From positions 496,001 through 560,000 of the forward strand of contig NZ_JAKVTG010000001.1 in NCBI RefSeq assembly GCF_022489025.1: a stretch of DNA of 64,000 bases. Reading direction: 5' to 3'. Position 1 is the first letter of the stretch. Each line of letters begins with the position of its first letter. Shown piece by piece: positions 33,438-41,613 of this stretch. Position numbers and translations under genes: made by a program. Source of the stretch: Planococcus halocryophilus (lineage in GTDB: Bacteria; Bacillota; Bacilli; Bacillales_A; Planococcaceae). The notes beneath the pieces are model-generated. The model was given only the letters and a program-made list of their open reading frames with translations. It was not told the origin of the DNA and did not search any database.

Positions 33438-33839
33438 ATGAATATAGAAAAAAGACTGTATGAAGAAGCAAAAGAACTTATACGAAAAAGATTTCCTACT
33501 GGCTGGGGAGGAGCTTCAGCAATGTATACCAAAGACGGGACTGTATTGACGAGCATTGCTCCGGAAGTTATTAATGCTTCTACAGAATTGTGTATTGAAA
33601 CGGGGGCTATATTAGAAGCACATAAAATCAATAGTCCGGTAACACATTCTATTTGTGTGGTTCGTGAAGACGAAGAAGCCGAGTATGTCATACTCAGTCC
33701 ATGCGGAGTTTGCCAAGAGCGTTTGTTTTACTGGGGAGAAGATGTGCAAGCTGCAATTACCAATTCTGACAACAGCCTGGTCTACAAAACATTGAAAGAA
33801 CTACAGCCTCATCATTGGTTTAACGCATATAAAGAATAA
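33438..33839 (+). CDS. Cytidine deaminase/blasticidin-S deaminase-like protein
   Basis: The 133-residue protein belongs to the cytidine deaminase-like fold. The zinc-binding and catalytic glutamate motif is TELCIETGAI (residues about 54-63), where the usual H/C-A-E is C-I-E, and the second motif is PCGVCQERL (about 91-99). The residues needed for zinc binding are all present. It may deaminate cytidine or a nucleoside antibiotic of the blasticidin type; the position in a resistance-like array favours the second. The ATG follows TTAGGAGG. It lies between repeat copies F and G. Confidence 0.85.
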   Translation: MNIEKRLYEEAKELIRKRFPTGWGGASAMYTKDGTVLTSIAPEVINASTELCIETGAILEAHKINSPVTHSICVVREDEEAEYVILSPCGVCQERLFYWGEDVQAAITNSDNSLVYKTLKELQPHHWFNAYKE

Positions 33840-33913
33840 CCTGGGAATAAACACGATCTACACCAGCAGGCCTTAAAGGGGCAAGTTATATTTAGCACGA
33901 TCTAATTATTAAT

Positions 33914-34012
33914 CAGTTCACATATCAACAATTTAAGAAAGAGGAGGAGCTCGAGCCATAGGCAGAGCTTCTTCTCTTTCTTGTTCAGAAAACGTATTTT
34001 TAACTAACGGTT
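33914..34012. repeat. Dispersed structured repeat, copy G (full, diverged)
   Basis: 5' module CAGTTCACATATCAACAATT, a 12-bp hairpin with G-T pairs (GAGGAGGAGCTC with GAGCTTCTTCTC, 33941-33976), CTTTCTTGTTCAG, then AACGTATTTTTAACTAACGG as a diverged 3' module. Confidence 0.72.
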
Positions 34013-34123
34013 CCTTTCTGAAAAAAACCAAATTATGTTAAAATTAATGTAAGAGTATTTACACTACTTAAGAATCATTTTTAGATAGTCAAAGAGAATA
34101 TTTAAAAAGAAGGAGGTTAATAA

Positions 34124-34873
34124 ATGAAGCATATTTTTGCTTTTGAAAATATAGGAGAATATGAAAAGCACCAGGATATTATTCAGCTTTTTAGCGAACG
34201 GTTAAATGAGTACCAATTGCTTTTAGAAGAAAAGTATTCCTTAGTAGACAAACCAAAAGGCGTTGTTTGGACTTCAGCAGAAGTAGCAACATCTATTTTT
34301 TCTGAACTTCCGATTCCCGCATTTACGAATAAAGATACAATTTACATAACGCCAGATGTAGAAGCTTGGAGAAAGCTATTTATCCAGCAATTGGATGGCA
34401 AAGATCTTCCTCTTATTGAGCGTTTTTACGAACAGCTTTCTGAGAATCACGTACTTACAATATTAGGCCACGAATTAACGCATCACTCAGATTTATTTTT
34501 AGATGATTTTGGAGATGAACGAGAAGACGGCATTTGGTTCGAAGAGGGCATGTGTGATTACTTGTCGAGGAAGTTCCTCTTAACTGCGGATGAATTTGAG
34601 ACAATAGCAGCAATCGAAAAAGAATTAGTAAACGTATTTACTGAAGCATATGGGGATCGGTCCCTTGATGAATTTGGAAGCAACTCCTACACAGCCAGTT
34701 TGTCCAGCATCATGTTTGATTACTGGCGAAGTTTTCTTTCCATAAAGTATCTTGTGGAAGATCTTTATGAAAATAACATCCAGGTAGTTTTTGAAGAATA
34801 TTATAAGTGGGATAGAGAGGGACGTATGCTCTCTCTAACGGAACATTTTAGATTAGACAAGGTATCGATATAG
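34124..34873 (+). CDS. Putative zinc metallopeptidase (HExxH, gluzincin-like)
   Basis: The 249-residue cytosolic protein has HELTHH near residue 117 and a WFEEGMCDYLS segment about 23 residues later. Together these look like the HExxH + E layout of gluzincin peptidases (peptidase MA clan). The rest is helical and acidic. I do not recognise a named family. It has a strong GAAGGAGGT ribosome-binding site and is followed within 30 bp by the first GAATGTAACTTA hairpin. Confidence 0.72.
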   Translation: MKHIFAFENIGEYEKHQDIIQLFSERLNEYQLLLEEKYSLVDKPKGVVWTSAEVATSIFSELPIPAFTNKDTIYITPDVEAWRKLFIQQLDGKDLPLIERFYEQLSENHVLTILGHELTHHSDLFLDDFGDEREDGIWFEEGMCDYLSRKFLLTADEFETIAAIEKELVNVFTEAYGDRSLDEFGSNSYTASLSSIMFDYWRSFLSIKYLVEDLYENNIQVVFEEYYKWDREGRMLSLTEHFRLDKVSI

Positions 34874-34902
34874 AACAAGGTAGTAAGCAGAACTGGGGAA
34901 AT

Positions 34903-34934
34903 GAATGTAACTTAAGTGCAGATAAGTTACATTC
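34903..34934. repeat. GAATGTAACTTA hairpin, copy 1
   Basis: GAATGTAACTTA (34903-34914) and its perfect complement (34923-34934) with an 8-nt loop, followed by AAAATA. It stands between the metallopeptidase gene and a micro-ORF. Confidence 0.85.
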
Positions 34935-34957
34935 AAAATACTTATAGGAGGTAGAAA

Positions 34958-35131
34958 ATGGGGAAGCTACTAACATGTATGTTTATAGGCTTGATATTCT
35001 TAACTACAGGAATTTATGTATCTACTTTATTAACTACAACATGGATTATAGTTGGCATAATTCTTGCAGTACTGGGTGGAATATTAATGGGCAGTAGTTC
35101 TTTGTTTTTACCTAAGCCCGTTAAAAAATAA
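34958..35131 (+). CDS. Micro membrane protein 1 (57 aa)
   Basis: A short ORF behind ATAGGAGGT encodes MGKLLTCMFIGLIFLTTG..., two hydrophobic helices (about residues 4-24 and 30-52) joined by a TTT turn, and a basic tail KPVKK. No family recognised. The ribosome-binding site and clean amphipathic layout support a real gene. It is framed on both sides by the same hairpin repeat. Confidence 0.7.
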   Translation: MGKLLTCMFIGLIFLTTGIYVSTLLTTTWIIVGIILAVLGGILMGSSSLFLPKPVKK

Positions 35132-35158
35132 GTTTGATAGAGATCTTTTACTGAATCC

Positions 35159-35190
35159 GAATGTAACTTAATGTGAATTAAGTTACATTC
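35159..35190. repeat. GAATGTAACTTA hairpin, copy 2
   Basis: A perfect 14-bp stem (35159-35172 with 35177-35190) with a GTGA tetraloop, followed by AAAATAG. Same 12-mer arms as copies 1 and 3. Confidence 0.87.
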
Positions 35191-35235
35191 AAAATAGGAG
35201 TTCAAGCAAAGTTATCAGAAAAGGGGATATCGGTT

Positions 35236-35403
35236 ATGAAGTTGGCATGGGCAATATATTTAGTCGGATTAGTGCTCGTAATAATATATTTCAATACGGG
35301 CTCCACGGTAGCTTTTGTAATAAGGTTTGGACTGCAGCTTATAGGGTTTATCATTCAAACGATTAATAAAAAGAAAGCTAATAAAAAAATCAATATGAGT
35401 TAA
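35236..35403 (+). CDS. Micro membrane protein 2 (55 aa)
   Basis: A short ORF encodes MKLAWAIYLVGLVLVIIYF..., two hydrophobic helices (about residues 3-19 and 26-42) and a strongly basic tail (NKKKANKKINMS). The upstream GGGG at 35223-35226 is a weak and distant ribosome-binding site, so confidence is moderate. No family recognised. It is not similar to micro protein 1 except in size and layout. It lies between hairpin copies 2 and 3. Confidence 0.6.
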   Translation: MKLAWAIYLVGLVLVIIYFNTGSTVAFVIRFGLQLIGFIIQTINKKKANKKINMS

Positions 35404-35428
35404 TAAATGATTGGCGAGTAGAGGTCCT

Positions 35429-35460
35429 GAATGTAACTTATTAGCAAGTAAGTTACATTC
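35429..35460. repeat. GAATGTAACTTA hairpin, copy 3
   Basis: A perfect 12-bp stem (35429-35440 with 35449-35460) with an 8-nt loop, closing the second micro-ORF unit. A half copy (GAATTAAGTTACATT) also occurs near 45873-45887. Confidence 0.86.
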
Positions 35461-35465
35461 AATCA

Positions 35466-35552
35466 TTAGTACTCTTCGCTTAAAAATTCTTCGCTGTATT
35501 TCTGTAACTCCTCTTTAATTTCTTTGAGGAAGTCCTCAATAAGTTCTCTCAT
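35466..35552 (-). CDS. 28-residue ORF overlapping the broken gene upstream (ATGA)
   Basis: The frame encodes MRELIEDFLKEIKEELQKYS..., one amphipathic acidic helix. Its ATG overlaps the TGA of the preceding minus-strand frame (35549-35551), an arrangement typical of translational coupling. It may be a tiny partner protein or the shifted C-terminus of the broken gene upstream. Confidence 0.4.
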   Translation of the reverse strand: MRELIEDFLKEIKEELQKYSEEFLSEEY

Positions 35553-35860
35553 AATTTTGCTCCCAAGTACGTTTTCGAAACAGGTAAACCTAACAAACTT
35601 CGCTGGCATTCCCAAATTGCAATAACATGCAACTTAAGGAGTTCACCAGTTGGGTTAATCTCATCTGTTATGCCTATAGAAATAGTAGAGCAATAGCCGG
35701 GTTTAGAGTGGTCAGAACCATTAATATCAAAGCCAGCCTCAAACACAAGGCTTCTATTATAGAAGATGGATTTGTTTTCTTTTAATAGAACCATACTGTG
35801 TACTTCTAAGGCCGATTCTATCGGCTGTATCTTTGCCTTTAACTCCTGGTTAAAATCCTT
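35549..35860 (-). pseudogene. Hypothetical gene with lost start
   Basis: The frame is open from 35860 down to a TGA at 35549. It reads as a plausible soluble protein (DFNQELKAKIQPIESALEVH at the beginning), but no start codon exists before residue 23 (ATG 35794, no ribosome-binding site). Further upstream in the same frame lie ATG AAA TAC followed by two TAG stops (35861-35866). The simplest reading is a gene whose fourth and fifth codons became stops. The family is unknown. Nearby IS30 debris supports decay in this spot. Confidence 0.5.
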
Positions 35861-35901
35861 CTACTAGTATTTCATAATAAAATCACTGTCTTTGGAAATT
35901 A

Positions 35902-36078
35902 GGATAATTTCTTGTTTCTCTCGTGCAGCTTGTGACACCTGAGCGCTGTATGCCCGGATTTTAGATATTTTATGATATTATAAGTTGGCTGCCTGAAACG
36001 ATTCAAGCGCTCAGCGATGATTGAAATGTGCATATTTAGGTGGTGGTAGGATTCTATCATCACCAGTTCTTTCGTGTT
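35902..36078 (-). pseudogene. IS30-family transposase fragment
   Basis: On the minus strand the open frame includes ELVMIESYHHLNMHISIIAE then RLNRFRQPTYNIIKYLKSGH and TAL. This resembles the N-terminal helix-turn-helix part of IS30-type transposases (…ISIIAERLNRSRQTIYNV…). The catalytic part is absent and no terminal repeats were seen, so it is a relic. Confidence 0.6.
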
Positions 36079-36298
36079 AAGATGGGTTTAGGTCATTCGC
36101 GATCACTCTGATGTTTTTCTTTGGTCGGAAAACACATTGTGAGGTACCCGAATGACTTTTTCAGTTGTCTAGCTTAATTTCACAATCGGCGCATTTTAAA
36201 AATGTATACATAAAGCTTTACGAATATGAGGGAGCGGCATACTGGCAATTAGGTATTTAAATACAACTAATTAAAAAGATAGTTAGGAGATAAAGTGA

Positions 36299-37213
36299 AT
36301 GACATATGCATTAGAAATAAACGACTTGAAAAAGGTCTATTCTGGCGGCGTTGAGGCTTTGCGTGGCATCGATTTGAAAGTAGAAGAAGGAGACTTTTAC
36401 GCTCTCTTAGGTCCTAACGGTGCTGGGAAATCTACGACCATTGGAATTGTGACATCTCTTATCAATAAGACATCAGGAAATGTCAAAGTCTTCGGCTATG
36501 ATATGGACACGCAGTTAATGCAGGCGAAGCTACAGATTGGTCTGGTCCCCCAAGAGTTCAACTTCAGTCCTTTTGAAACGGTCCAACAGATTGTCGTGAA
36601 CCAGGCAGGTTATTACGGTGTGTCAAGGAAGGAAGCATTAGAGCGCAGCGAAAAGTACTTGAAGCAGTCTGATTTATGGGAGAAAAAAAATGTTCAGGCA
36701 CGGATGCTTTCCGGAGGGATGAAACGTCGACTGATGATTTCACGCGCCTTAATGCATGAACCACGTCTACTTATTCTTGATGAGCCGACGGCGGGTGTGG
36801 ACATTGAATTGAGACGAGAGATGTGGACGTTTCTGAAAGAGTTGAATGATAATGGTACGACGATAATTTTGACAACACATTATTTGGAAGAAGCGGAGAT
36901 GTTATGTCGCAATATTGGTATCATTCAAAAGGGGCAACTGATTGAGGATACAAGTATGAAATCATTGCTTGCTAAGCTTCAGTTTGAAACAATTATTTTA
37001 GATATTGAATCTTCAGGACAAATGCCAGTGATTAAAGGCTATGAGAGTGAACTTATGGATGAAGGATCTCTTTCTGTGGAAGTAGGGCGTGATCAAGGTA
37101 TTAACGAACTGTTTAACCAATTGACCGAACAAGGGATTAAAGTATTGTCGATGCGTAATAAGTCCAATCGATTAGAAGAATTATTTTTAAAACTTACAGA
37201 AGAAACTGCTTAA
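36299..37213 (+). CDS. ABC-2 type exporter, ATP-binding protein (YadG/drug-resistance type)
   Basis: The 304-residue ATPase has Walker A GPNGAGKST near residue 40, the signature LSGGMKRRLMISRAL, Walker B RLLILDEPTAGVD and the H-loop TTHYLEEAE. The C-terminal 80 residues form the extra domain of drug/export ATPases. It pairs with the permease 12 bp downstream, so the two form one exporter; substrate unknown. The ATG follows TTAGGAG. Confidence 0.93.
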   Translation: MTYALEINDLKKVYSGGVEALRGIDLKVEEGDFYALLGPNGAGKSTTIGIVTSLINKTSGNVKVFGYDMDTQLMQAKLQIGLVPQEFNFSPFETVQQIVVNQAGYYGVSRKEALERSEKYLKQSDLWEKKNVQARMLSGGMKRRLMISRALMHEPRLLILDEPTAGVDIELRREMWTFLKELNDNGTTIILTTHYLEEAEMLCRNIGIIQKGQLIEDTSMKSLLAKLQFETIILDIESSGQMPVIKGYESELMDEGSLSVEVGRDQGINELFNQLTEQGIKVLSMRNKSNRLEELFLKLTEETA

Positions 37214-37225
37214 TGGAGGATTCAC

Positions 37226-37996
37226 ATGTTTAAACTATATTTAACAGCATTAAAGGGTTTGGCGGTCAAAGAAACGAACCGTTATCTTAGAATTTGGATC
37301 CAAACATTGGTTCCTCCTGTAATTACAACTTCCTTATACTTTATCATCTTTGGAAATTTGATTGGTAAAAGGATTGGTGAAATGGGAGGATTTTCCTACA
37401 TGGAATTTATTGTCCCAGGATTGATTATGATGTCAGTCATTACGAGTTCCTACTCGAATGTTTCGTCATCATTTTTCTCCCAAAAGTTTCAAAAGAATAT
37501 TGAAGAACTATTGGTCGCGCCCGTCCCGACACATATTATTATTTGGGGCTTTGTGATTGGTGGACTAGGAAGAAGTACTCTAGTGGGGATACTGGTCACG
37601 ATTATTTCGTTACTTTTTGTTCCGCTGCAAGTCTATTCTTGGAGTATTGTCATATTAACGTTTTTAATGACGTCTATTTTGTTCTCTTTGGCAGGTCTGT
37701 TGAACGGTATTTTTGCAAGATCATTTGACGATGTGTCTATCGTTCCTACTTTTGTTCTTCAGCCATTGACTTACCTAGGTGGCGTATTCTTTGCCATCTC
37801 TATGTTGCCACCATTTTGGCAGATTGTATCACAGTTTAACCCGATTGTTTACATGATTTCTGGATTCCGATTCGGGATCCTCGGTGTAATCGATGTACCA
37901 ATTCTATTCTCTGTTCTCATTTCGATTATTTTTGTGATTTCACTTTATAGTTTAAATTGGTATTTGATTGAAAAAGGCCGTGGACTGAGAAGTTAA
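37226..37996 (+). CDS. ABC-2 type permease (YadH-like)
   Basis: This 256-residue integral membrane protein has six hydrophobic segments and the ABC-2 core (FSYMEFIVPGLIMMSVI near residue 55, PTFVLQPLTYLGGVFFAIS near 180). The length is identical to the usual YadH size. It is the membrane partner of the ATPase encoded just upstream. The GGAGGATT ribosome-binding site is well placed. Repeat copy H follows about 190 bp after the stop. Confidence 0.92.
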   Translation: MFKLYLTALKGLAVKETNRYLRIWIQTLVPPVITTSLYFIIFGNLIGKRIGEMGGFSYMEFIVPGLIMMSVITSSYSNVSSSFFSQKFQKNIEELLVAPVPTHIIIWGFVIGGLGRSTLVGILVTIISLLFVPLQVYSWSIVILTFLMTSILFSLAGLLNGIFARSFDDVSIVPTFVLQPLTYLGGVFFAISMLPPFWQIVSQFNPIVYMISGFRFGILGVIDVPILFSVLISIIFVISLYSLNWYLIEKGRGLRS

Positions 37997-38187
37997 TATC
38001 TATTTTTATTAATTTAATGAATACTTTACTCTAGTATTTTATCTAAAGGTCGATAGAGTACTAGAGCCGAGCTAGCTAATATAACAAAAACTCTTTTATT
38101 ATCCTTACATTTTCATAGGATCGGTTAAACTATGTATGTAGAGCAGAATCAGTTTTACAAGAAGAAAACCAACTTTATAAAGATAGT

Positions 38188-38276
38188 CTAGTTTGCATAT
38201 GACTATTTATCAGAAGAAACTCAGCGATGAGTTTCTTCTTTTCTTTTGTTCACTAAAGTGTACTTTTACAAAAGGT
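38188..38276. repeat. Dispersed structured repeat, copy H (full)
   Basis: 5' module TAGTTTGCATATGACTATTT with ATCAGAAG, a perfect 11-bp hairpin (38213-38223 with 38228-38238) followed by TTTTCTTTTGTTCAC, then GTGTACTTTTACAAAAGGTT. Confidence 0.83.
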
Positions 38277-39023
38277 TCTCTAATTGAATATCTGAATTTT
38301 GTAGAGTGAATCTTGGCTTAGTAAATTCTTCTAACCATAGTTTGATTGCTTGAAAAAATGTGAATTGGCATATGGTTTGATCTATCTATGATTCAAATAT
38401 GCCTAAAAGTATACTTGAACTTTTTGTTAATATAGAGCGTTATTAATTACTTATTAGATTGAGTTAGGTAACTTTTGTAGCTTTTACTCTAGATTAATCA
38501 TAAATAGTCAAAATTTTTTAAAAATAAATTCGGTTTAATTTAGGTCTTGTTCATTATTTCACATGCCATCTGAAGTAGTTTACTGTTTAAAAAAATAGAA
38601 AAGTTATGGCAAAATTAAAAATTAAAATTGATTTAGTGCATACTCATTTCTTAAGCTAAGGTTCCATTGAAAGTTGTATTGTTACCTCTGTATGATAGCG
38701 TTTTCTTTATTAGTCTTTAAGCTTATTTTGATACTGAAGATAAAAAAAACAGCAAAAATATATAGGTATAAAATGTAGAACCGTCAAATTTACGTCTGTA
38801 AGCCGTATCTTTACAAGTAGTATTTTTTCTTATTAATACTTTTGAAAGTCCGGAAAAATAATTATATAGATATAAAGAAAAAACCCTTAGATGAATAAAA
38901 TAAGCATCCATGTCGGCAATTCGTGGTTCAATAAAACCTTGCCTGAAAGAGTTTTCATATGGTTTAATGGGTAACATTAATCTTTTGCAGATTAAATATA
39001 TAGAGACGGAGTGTGAAGAGAAT
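38277..39023. other. AT-rich intergenic stretch
   Basis: About 750 bp without a supported gene. The short frame running into the gapN start has no ribosome-binding site of its own. I see no repeat, terminator or leader motif here. Confidence 0.5.
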
Positions 39024-40469
39024 ATGATAGTACGCCAAGCTGAAAGTTTGTTTTATACTTTATTGAATAATGAATGGATGGGAAGCAGTAGTGGAGAAAC
39101 TGTACAAATCTATTCTCCGGATGATCATGAAGTAGTAGGTGAAGTTCCTGCCTTGAGTCAGGAAGAAGTCGCTGTGGCAATTCAAAAAACAGCAGATGCT
39201 CAGGAAATGTGGGCAGCAAAAGAAGTTTATGAGCGCTCTGCACTTCTTCATCGCTGGGCAGAAGAGTTAGAAAAAATGACCGATGAAATCGGTGAAATGA
39301 TTCACAAAGAAGTAGGGAAGACATTTTCGGCAGGGAAAAGTGAAGTTGAACGTACTGCGCAACTGATTCGCTATACGGCAGAAGAAGGTCTTCGTACACA
39401 CGGAAGCTTTATCCAAGGAGATGCTTTTCCTGGGGCTACGAAGAAGACAAAAGCCATCGTACAAAAAGTTCCTCATGGCGTGGTGCTGGCCATATCGCCA
39501 TTCAACTATCCAGTAAATCTAGCCGCTTCTAAAATCGCGCCCGCGCTTATTACAGGCAATACCGTGATCTTTAAGCCTGCTACTCAGGGGGCAATTAGTG
39601 GACTGTTGATGATAAAAGCCCTAGTAAAAGCTGGCCTGCCAGAAGGCGTCGTAAACGTAGTAACGGGACGAGGTTCTGTTATCGGTGATTTCATCGTTTC
39701 TCATCCCCTTATCAATATGATTACGTTTACTGGGGGAACAGCAACGGGGCAGCATATCGCCAAAAAAGCATCTATGATTCCCGTCGTGCTTGAGCTGGGT
39801 GGTAAAGACTCTGCAATTGTATTAGAAGACGCGGATTTAGATAAAGCCGCAAAAGAAATCGTTAGCGGAGCACTTAGCTATTCAGGACAACGCTGTACAG
39901 CTATAAAGCGTGTGATGGTGGTCAATAGCGTCGCAGATGAGCTTATTGGGAAGGTAAAAGAACTTGTGTCCAAACTGACAGTAGGGAAATCCCATGAAGA
40001 TGCGAGTGTGACGCCTTTAATCGATCAAAAATCAGCGGATTTTGTGACTAGTCTGATTGAAGATGCCCAAACTAAAGGAGCTACTGTCATACTGGAAGGC
40101 ATTAAGGAAAAGAACCTTCTGGGTCCAACTCTTCTTGACCATGTTACAGAAGAGATGGCTGTCGCTTGGGAAGAGCAGTTTGGACCGGTGTTACCATTTA
40201 TACGAGTTGAGAATGAACTTGAAGCAATTGCGCTCGAAAAGCGGAACCAGTATGGTTTGCAAGCTAGTGTCTTCACTCGTAATCTGGAGAACGCCTTCGC
40301 AATTTCAGATAAGCTGAATGTAGGGACTGTCCAGGTGAACGGCAAAACATCACGAGGACCAGATCATTTTCCGTTCTTAGGAGTGAAAAACTCCGGACAA
40401 GGTGTGCAGGGAATTGGTAGAAGCATTGATTCTATGTTGCGCGATAAGATGCTCGTTCTAAATCTTTAA
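39024..40469 (+). CDS. gapN: NADP-dependent glyceraldehyde-3-phosphate dehydrogenase (non-phosphorylating)
   Basis: This 481-residue aldehyde dehydrogenase superfamily enzyme oxidises glyceraldehyde-3-phosphate to 3-phosphoglycerate with NADP. It shows SPFNYPVNLAASKIAPALI, TFTGGTATG, the catalytic glutamate in VLELGGKDSAIVLEDADL, the catalytic cysteine in SGQRCTAIKRV and EEQFGPVLPFIRV. The QRCTAIKRV and GRDPH-like RGPDHFPFLG strings favour GapN over other ALDHs. ATG 39024 (MIVRQAESLF) is the family start; an earlier frame start at 38910 is unlikely. Confidence 0.92.
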   Translation: MIVRQAESLFYTLLNNEWMGSSSGETVQIYSPDDHEVVGEVPALSQEEVAVAIQKTADAQEMWAAKEVYERSALLHRWAEELEKMTDEIGEMIHKEVGKTFSAGKSEVERTAQLIRYTAEEGLRTHGSFIQGDAFPGATKKTKAIVQKVPHGVVLAISPFNYPVNLAASKIAPALITGNTVIFKPATQGAISGLLMIKALVKAGLPEGVVNVVTGRGSVIGDFIVSHPLINMITFTGGTATGQHIAKKASMIPVVLELGGKDSAIVLEDADLDKAAKEIVSGALSYSGQRCTAIKRVMVVNSVADELIGKVKELVSKLTVGKSHEDASVTPLIDQKSADFVTSLIEDAQTKGATVILEGIKEKNLLGPTLLDHVTEEMAVAWEEQFGPVLPFIRVENELEAIALEKRNQYGLQASVFTRNLENAFAISDKLNVGTVQVNGKTSRGPDHFPFLGVKNSGQGVQGIGRSIDSMLRDKMLVLNL

Positions 40470-40538
40470 ATGGCTAATGAATTTATACTGATTAACAATA
40501 ATTATCGGTATTATTTTCAGAATTTTCATTATAATAAG

Positions 40539-40567
40539 GAGCGGACCCCACAAGGTCAGCTCGTTTT
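40539..40567 (+). terminator. Terminator-like hairpin downstream of gapN
   Basis: GAGC-G-GACC (40539-40547) faces GGTC-A-GCTC (40554-40562), followed by GTTTTC. It is 70 bp past the stop codon. Confidence 0.6.
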
Positions 40568-40731
40568 CTTGTGCTTAGAGCACTTACACTTTTGAACAAG
40601 GTATTCCTTCCATCTACAAACACATGCTTTATGTGATCGCTAGTAGAAATTCTTTGTCATTTTGCAGGTTTTTTTCAAAATTACTCGAATACAGTAGGGG
40701 TTCCTACTATATTTAGAATGGAGGAGTAGCA

Positions 40732-41139
40732 GTGACCTTAAAAGCAAAAGAGATCTATGTCAATTTGTCTGTGAAAGATTTGAACAAGTCCGTGGAATTT
40801 TTCAAGCAACTAGGATTTGATTTTCATCCCGAGATGACAGATGAAAATGCGACCTGCATGATTGTTGGCGATAATATTTTTGTAATGTTATTAACAGAAC
40901 CATTTTTTAAAACCTTTACCAACAAAGCTCTAGGAGATTCGACGAAAACAACAGAAGTCATTGTGGCTATTTCCGTAGATAGCCGAAAAGATGTTAACGA
41001 CATGGTAAACAAAGCATTAGAAGCAGGCGGATCAACATCGAATGACCCTATGGACAATGAGTATATGTATGCTTGGAGTTTTCAAGACATTGATGGTCAT
41101 CTGTGGGAAGTCATGGCAATGCCAGAAAAAAAGGATTAA
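40732..41139 (+). CDS. VOC (glyoxalase/bleomycin resistance) family protein
   Basis: The 135-residue protein has the VOC pattern: EIYVNLSVKDLNKSVEFFKQ at the N-terminus and a C-terminal FQDIDGHLWEVMAM with the metal-binding glutamate. It resembles the YuxF/PhnB-type subgroup often annotated as lactoylglutathione lyase-like. The substrate is unknown. The GTG start follows GGAGGAG by 5 nt. It is monocistronic with a strong terminator. Confidence 0.88.
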   Translation: MTLKAKEIYVNLSVKDLNKSVEFFKQLGFDFHPEMTDENATCMIVGDNIFVMLLTEPFFKTFTNKALGDSTKTTEVIVAISVDSRKDVNDMVNKALEAGGSTSNDPMDNEYMYAWSFQDIDGHLWEVMAMPEKKD

Positions 41140-41163
41140 AATACAAACTAAACGCAACACCGA

Positions 41164-41198
41164 AAGCATTCAGGGTCATCCTGAATGCTTTTTTTTGT
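41164..41198 (+). terminator. Terminator after the VOC gene
   Basis: AAGCATTCAGG (41164-41174) and CCTGAATGCTT (41180-41190) form an 11-bp stem, followed by a run of T residues. Confidence 0.93.
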
Positions 41199-41299
41199 AT
41201 TTAAACATATCCACGTAGTGAGTGTATTACTTGTCAAAATATTGTTATTTACTCGATTTGTTAAGTTGTGATAATATTTATGAAATTATAAAAATGAAA

Positions 41300-41582
41300 A
41301 GCGTTGAAGAGAACAGTAGATAACTAAAGACTTTTTCTAGAGAGTTCCGATTGGTGGAAAGGAGTAGAAGTCCGTTATTGAAACAAGACTCTGAGCATCA
41401 CAGTGGAACCTGATTTTGGGGGATGTTGGGACGGAAGCTCCCGTTACAGAGCTGAGGTATTCGTCTTTTTAAAGGCTGTACCAAATAAGGTTCATACGGT
41501 GACGTAGGAACAAACAGGGGTGACACCACGATTTTAGTAATCTCGTCCCCAAGACAATTGTCTTGGGGGTGGGATTTTTTTG
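41300..41582 (+). promoter_or_regulatory. T-box riboswitch leader
   Basis: The leader has the hallmarks of a T-box. A long Stem I region has GTTCC near 41346 pairing with GGAAC near 41404. A GAGCTGAGGTATTCGTCTTTTT segment follows, then the T-box AGGGGTGACACCACG (41516-41530) that pairs with uncharged tRNA. The terminator (CTCGTCCCC at 41542-41550, palindromic core 41547-41568, T run from 41575) comes last. It ends 32 bp before an MFS transporter gene. The specifier codon could not be settled by eye. Confidence 0.88.
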
Positions 41583-41613
41583 TTTGGCTAAAATGCAGTG
41601 GGGAGAGGTTACG

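Noticed and set aside
28505-34012. Integron attC sites between the small genes
   Set aside because: The repeats lack the GTTRRRY/RYYYAAC core sites and R/L box layout of attC, and no integron integrase is present in the window.
41547-41568. Simple terminator only, without riboswitch
   Set aside because: The upstream T-box word, the GAGCTGAGGT segment and the long Stem I pairing make a T-box leader the better reading.
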